A DNA stretch of 8,046 nt, from positions 1 to 8,046 of the forward strand of contig JAJYMF010000167.1 of the NCBI GenBank assembly GCA_021787175.1, written 5' to 3'. The stretch is from Pseudomonadota bacterium (GTDB lineage: Bacteria; Pseudomonadota; Gammaproteobacteria; Xanthomonadales; Rhodanobacteraceae). The notes beneath the pieces are model-generated. The model searched no databases, was not told the DNA's origin, and was given only the letters and a program-made list of their open reading frames with translations. The translations under genes and the position numbers were made by a program. Within the stretch, counting starts at the first letter, position 1. Every line of letters begins with the position of its first letter. Of the stretch, positions 5,222 through 8,046 are shown one piece after another.

Positions 5222-7102
5222 ATGCCGGATCTGCTGAGTCTGGGCGTGTCCGGCCTCAACGTGTCGCAGCTTGCGCTCGACACGACCGGGCACAACATCG
5301 CCAACGCCAACACGCCCGGCTACAGTCGCCAGAGCGTGCAGGTGGGTACCGAGCCGCCGATGCAATTCGGCAGCTTCTGGATGGGGCAGGGCGCGCTGGT
5401 CCAGGGCGTGCGGCGCAGCTACAGCCAGTTCCTCAACACGGCATTGCAGACGGCCAGCACGGGCCAGGCGCAGCTGACCGCCTACAGCGACCTCGCCAGC
5501 CGACTCGACAATCTGATGGCCAGCAGCAGCGGTGGCGTGCAGCCGGCGCTGGACGGCTTCTACGGTGCGATTCAGGATCTCGCCAACAATCCCGCCGATG
5601 TGCCGACACGCCAGGCGCTGCTCGGCAAGGCGCAGGCGCTGGCCGCGCAATTCCAGGGGCTGGCCGGCCAGTTCGGGCAGTTCCAGGGCGAGATCAATCA
5701 GCGCCTGGCAGGCGATGTCAGCCAGATCAACGGCCTCGCCCAGGGCATCGCCAGCCTCAACGGCCAGATCGTGCAGATGCAGGGCGCCGGGCAGGCGCCC
5801 AACGACCTGCTCGACCAGCGCGACGCCCTGCTGCAGAAACTGGGCGGACTGGTCGGTGTGACCGCGGTACCGCAGGACAACGGCACCCTCAACGTGATGG
5901 TCGGCAACGGCCAGCAGCTGGTGCTCGGCACCCAGGCCAGCGCGCTCAAGATCGTGCCCAATGCCTATGATCCCGGTCGCAGCGAGGTCGCCCTGGCGGG
6001 CACCGGTACCGTGATCAGCGGACAGCTGAGCGGCGGCGAGGTCAGCGGCCTGCTGACGGTGCGCGACCAGGTGGTGATCCCGGCGCAGAACCAGCTCGGC
6101 CGGGCGGCCACGGCCCTGGCCATGGCCGTCAACGCCCAGAGCCATGCCGGCATGGACCTGCGCGGCAATCTCGGCGGCGACCTGTTCAGCGTGCCGGCGC
6201 CGACCGTGCTGCCGTCGTCGGCCAATGCGGGCAGCGCCAGCGTGGCCGCCAGCGTGACCGGCAGCGCGCAGCTCACCGCCTACGACTACACGCTGCGCAA
6301 TACCGGCTCGGGCTGGACCCTGACCCGCAGCGATGGCACCGCCGTGACGCTTGCCGGTGCCGGCACGGCGGCCAGCCCGTTCACCGCCGACGGGTTGAGC
6401 CTCGTCGTCAGCGGCGCCGCCGCCGTCGGCGACAGCTTCCAGATCCAGCCGACACGCAACGCCGCTGCAGGATTCGCGCTGGTGATCAGCGACCCGTCGG
6501 CGATCGCGGCCGCGCTGCCGGTACGGTCCAGCGCCGCCTCCGCCAATACCGGCAATGCCGGCATCGGCACGCCCAGCGTGACCAACGCGGCGAATCCGCA
6601 GCTGCTGAGTCCGGTCACGATCAGCTTCACTTCGCCCACCACGTACCAGATCAACGGCGCCGGCAGTTATGCCTACAGCAGCGGCGGAGCGATCGCGCTC
6701 AACGGCTGGAGCGTCGCGATCAGCGGCACCCCCGTTGCCGGCGACAGTTTCAGCGTCACCTCGAATGCCGGCGGCGTCGGCGACAACGGCAACGCGCTGG
6801 CGCTCGGCGCGACCGCGTCGCTGGGCGTGCTCGACGGCGGCGCGACCACGGTCGGCCAGGCCTACGGACAGCTGGTCGCGGGAACCGGATCGCTGACCCA
6901 GCAGTCGCAAACCCGGCTCGTCTCGCAGACCGCGCTGGTCAATCAGGCGACGTCGGCGCAGCAGTCCGTCTCGGGCGTGAATCTCGACGAGGAGGCCGCC
7001 AGGCTGGTGCGCTATCAGCAGTCCTATCAGGCCGCCGCGCACGTCATCGCGACGGCGCAGACGATCTTCCAGAGTCTGCTCACCGCCGTCGGAGGCGCCT
7101 GA
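5222..7102 (+). CDS. flgK: Flagellar hook-filament junction protein FlgK (HAP1)
   Basis: FlgK (HAP1) forms the first junction ring between the hook and FlgL, outside the cell. The 626-residue product is longer than enterobacterial FlgK (about 547), a size seen in gammaproteobacteria with extra outer domains. The N-terminus MPDLLSLGVSGLNVSQLALD followed by GHNIANANTPGYSRQSV (residues 23-39) is diagnostic. Residues about 75-215 are long helices with Gln/Leu heptads, including ISQINGLAQGIASLNGQIV-like sequence and LLDQRDALLQKLGGLVGV. Residues about 323-530 are Ser/Thr/Ala/Gly-rich and hold two beta modules (about 351-410 and 463-512), each ending in GDSF. The C-terminal anchor is SGVNLDEEAARLVRYQQSYQ, then AAAHVIATAQTIFQSLL. 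The ATG at 5222 has GGGAG 9 bases upstream. It lies 37 bases after flgJ and 2 bases before flgL. No sigma-28-like promoter stands upstream. No cysteine is present. The anchor sequence separates it from FlgE, FlgF and FlgG. Confidence 0.97.
   Translation: MPDLLSLGVSGLNVSQLALDTTGHNIANANTPGYSRQSVQVGTEPPMQFGSFWMGQGALVQGVRRSYSQFLNTALQTASTGQAQLTAYSDLASRLDNLMASSSGGVQPALDGFYGAIQDLANNPADVPTRQALLGKAQALAAQFQGLAGQFGQFQGEINQRLAGDVSQINGLAQGIASLNGQIVQMQGAGQAPNDLLDQRDALLQKLGGLVGVTAVPQDNGTLNVMVGNGQQLVLGTQASALKIVPNAYDPGRSEVALAGTGTVISGQLSGGEVSGLLTVRDQVVIPAQNQLGRAATALAMAVNAQSHAGMDLRGNLGGDLFSVPAPTVLPSSANAGSASVAASVTGSAQLTAYDYTLRNTGSGWTLTRSDGTAVTLAGAGTAASPFTADGLSLVVSGAAAVGDSFQIQPTRNAAAGFALVISDPSAIAAALPVRSSAASANTGNAGIGTPSVTNAANPQLLSPVTISFTSPTTYQINGAGSYAYSSGGAIALNGWSVAISGTPVAGDSFSVTSNAGGVGDNGNALALGATASLGVLDGGATTVGQAYGQLVAGTGSLTQQSQTRLVSQTALVNQATSAQQSVSGVNLDEEAARLVRYQQSYQAAAHVIATAQTIFQSLLTAVGGA
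6272..6451 (+). repeat. FlgK beta module A
   Basis: FlgK residues about 351-410: a stretch opening LTAYDYTLRNTGSGWTLTR and ending GLSLVVSGAAAVGDSFQIQP. It shares its general layout with module B and with the FlgL module: a YxL or YxI beta opening, a glycine-rich turn, a dGLxLxxSG strand and a final GDSF. Identity by eye is weak beyond the last 15 residues. The phrase after it (QPTRNAAAGFALVISDPSAI) is one I recall from gammaproteobacterial FlgK. Confidence 0.45.
6605..6757 (+). repeat. FlgK beta module B, related to the FlgL module
   Basis: FlgK residues about 462-512 run LSPVTISFTSPTTYQING, then SYAYSSGGAIALNGWSVAIS and GTPVAGDSFSV. They align well by eye with FlgL residues about 218-275 (SPAGYSIQFTAPGTYQV, SYSDGGSISFKGISITLN, GTPAAGDTFAV). 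This is a shared beta-rich fold module in two adjacent genes; common origin is inference. Confidence 0.65.
7091..7095 (+). promoter_or_regulatory. Strong ribosome binding site of flgL inside flgK
   Basis: GGAGG, a perfect core Shine-Dalgarno sequence, lies inside the last codons of flgK and 9 bases before the flgL ATG. With a 2-base gap between the genes this indicates coupled translation of the two junction proteins (inference). Confidence 0.7.
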
Positions 7103-7104
7103 CC

Positions 7105-8046
7105 ATGCGCATTTCCACTTACTGGTCGCAGCAGCAGGCGGTCAACCAGATGCTGGAAAACCAGAGCCGGCTGGCGGTGACCCAGCAGCAGATATCCAGC
7201 GGCAGCAAGCTGCTGTCGCCCGCCGACGATCCCGCCGGTGCGGCGCGCGCGCTGGATCTCAATTCCTACGACACGGCCATCCAGCAATACGCGCGCAACA
7301 TCAGCTCGGCGACCTCGCGGCTCGGCATCGAAGACAGCGCGCTGTCTTCGGCGACCACCTTGCTGCAGAGCGCCCGCACGCTGGCACTGGAGGGTCTCAA
7401 CGGCAGCCAGTCGGACGCCTCGCGCCAGGCGATCGCGACCCAGCTCGACCAGCAGATCGCGCAGCTGCAGCAGATCGCCAACACCCAGGATGCCAACGGT
7501 GAATACCTCTTCGCCGGCAATGCCACGCGCACGCAGCCGTTCACGCAGGCCGCCAATGGCAGCATCGTGTATGCCGGCGACCAGGGTCAGCGCCAGGTCG
7601 CGCTGGCTCCGGGGCAGACCGTCGCCACCGGCGATCCGGGTTCGGCCGTGTTCATGCAGGTGCCGACCGGCAACGGCAGCTTCGCGGTGAATGCCGCGAG
7701 TACCAACACCGGCACCGGCGTCGTCGGCTCGACCGCGGTCAGCGACCCGACGCTCTGGTCGCCGGCCGGCTATTCGATCCAGTTCACCGCGCCCGGCACG
7801 TACCAGGTGCTCGACGCCACCAGCACCGTGATCGCCAGCGGCAGCTACAGCGACGGCGGCAGCATCAGTTTCAAGGGCATCAGCATCACCCTCAACGGCA
7901 CGCCCGCCGCCGGCGACACGTTCGCGGTCGCGCCCAGCGGCACGCAGAGCGTGTTCGCCAGCCTGCAGTCGATCGCGGCGGCGCTCGCGACGCCTGCCGA
8001 CACGGCGACCCAGCGCGCCGCGGCCGGCAACCAGATCAACGCCGCA
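7105..8046 (+). CDS. flgL: Flagellar hook-filament junction protein FlgL (HAP3), 5' part
   Basis: FlgL (HAP3) forms the second junction ring, between FlgK and the flagellin filament. The window shows 314 residues with no stop before the edge, so the C-terminus is missing. The start MRISTYWSQQQAVNQMLENQ is a FlgL-type opening and is followed by the flagellin-like QQQISSGSKLLSPADDPAGA (residues 28-47). Residues about 50-128 are long helices with Leu/Ala/Gln heptads, then NGEYLFAGNATRTQPF (131-146), the NGEYLFAG motif typical of FlgL. Residues about 218-279 form a beta module related to FlgK module B, ending GDTFAVAPSGTQS. The ATG has GGAGG 9 bases upstream within flgK. Position after flgK and the NGEYLFAG motif favour FlgL over flagellin. 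No cysteine is seen in the visible part. No promoter separates it from flgK. Confidence 0.96.
   Translation, partial: MRISTYWSQQQAVNQMLENQSRLAVTQQQISSGSKLLSPADDPAGAARALDLNSYDTAIQQYARNISSATSRLGIEDSALSSATTLLQSARTLALEGLNGSQSDASRQAIATQLDQQIAQLQQIANTQDANGEYLFAGNATRTQPFTQAANGSIVYAGDQGQRQVALAPGQTVATGDPGSAVFMQVPTGNGSFAVNAASTNTGTGVVGSTAVSDPTLWSPAGYSIQFTAPGTYQVLDATSTVIASGSYSDGGSISFKGISITLNGTPAAGDTFAVAPSGTQSVFASLQSIAAALATPADTATQRAAAGNQINAA
7756..7941 (+). repeat. FlgL beta module, related to FlgK module B
   Basis: FlgL residues about 218-279: SPAGYSIQFTAPGTYQV, a variable loop, SYSDGGSISFKGISITLN, then GTPAAGDTFAVAP. The middle and end match FlgK residues about 462-512 with few gaps. It is an insert between the helical D1 parts, expected to face outward in the junction ring (inference from the FlgL family). 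Confidence 0.65.

Noticed and set aside
5147..7042. A 631-codon open frame on the minus strand opposite flgK, with similar long minus-strand frames at 4165-5193 and 691-1653.
   Set aside because: They lie antisense to clear flagellar genes, are rich in Arg, Gly, Ala and His with no recognisable motif, and are expected when third codon positions are G/C-rich.

Overview
The window is a solid run of flagellar rod, ring, hook and hook-junction genes, all on the + strand, in the order flgE (3' part), flgF, flgG, flgH, flgI, flgJ, flgK, flgL (5' part). Every protein was identified by reading its translation against remembered family motifs; no database search was run. The DNA is strongly G+C-rich, about two thirds by eye, with G/C favoured at third codon positions. 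The outer-membrane L-ring lipoprotein FlgH, the periplasmic P-ring protein FlgI, and a FlgJ carrying a peptidoglycan hydrolase domain show a Gram-negative proteobacterium. The beta-rich inserts in FlgK and FlgL resemble those I recall from Gammaproteobacteria (Pseudomonas and Xanthomonas-like lineages). A high-GC gammaproteobacterium, perhaps Xanthomonadales-like, is my best guess, with low confidence at order level.

Layout: 1-763 is the end of the hook protein gene. 775-2335 holds the proximal rod gene flgF and the distal rod gene flgG. 2347-4142 holds the L-ring and P-ring genes flgH and flgI. 4153-5184 is flgJ, the rod cap and muramidase-like hydrolase. 5222-7102 is flgK and 7105-8046 is the start of flgL, the two hook-filament junction proteins. 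Gaps between genes are 2 to 37 bases, each gene has a Shine-Dalgarno-like sequence just upstream, and there is no convincing internal promoter or terminator. This fits one polycistronic unit. No stretch over 300 bases lacks a gene. I see no RNA gene, mobile element, CRISPR array or attachment site.

The products act in order of assembly. FlgJ opens the peptidoglycan and caps the growing rod. FlgF and FlgG extend the rod. FlgI and FlgH form the P and L rings around it. FlgE polymerises into the hook, and FlgK and FlgL join the hook to the filament.

I found no undescribed system. The points worth a second look are modest: two intergenic or gene-end hairpins (before flgG and at the flgJ/flgK boundary), related beta modules in FlgK and FlgL, near-total absence of cysteine across all eight proteins (including a P-ring protein that cannot form the enterobacterial disulfide), and flgK-flgL with no visible sigma-28 promoter of their own.
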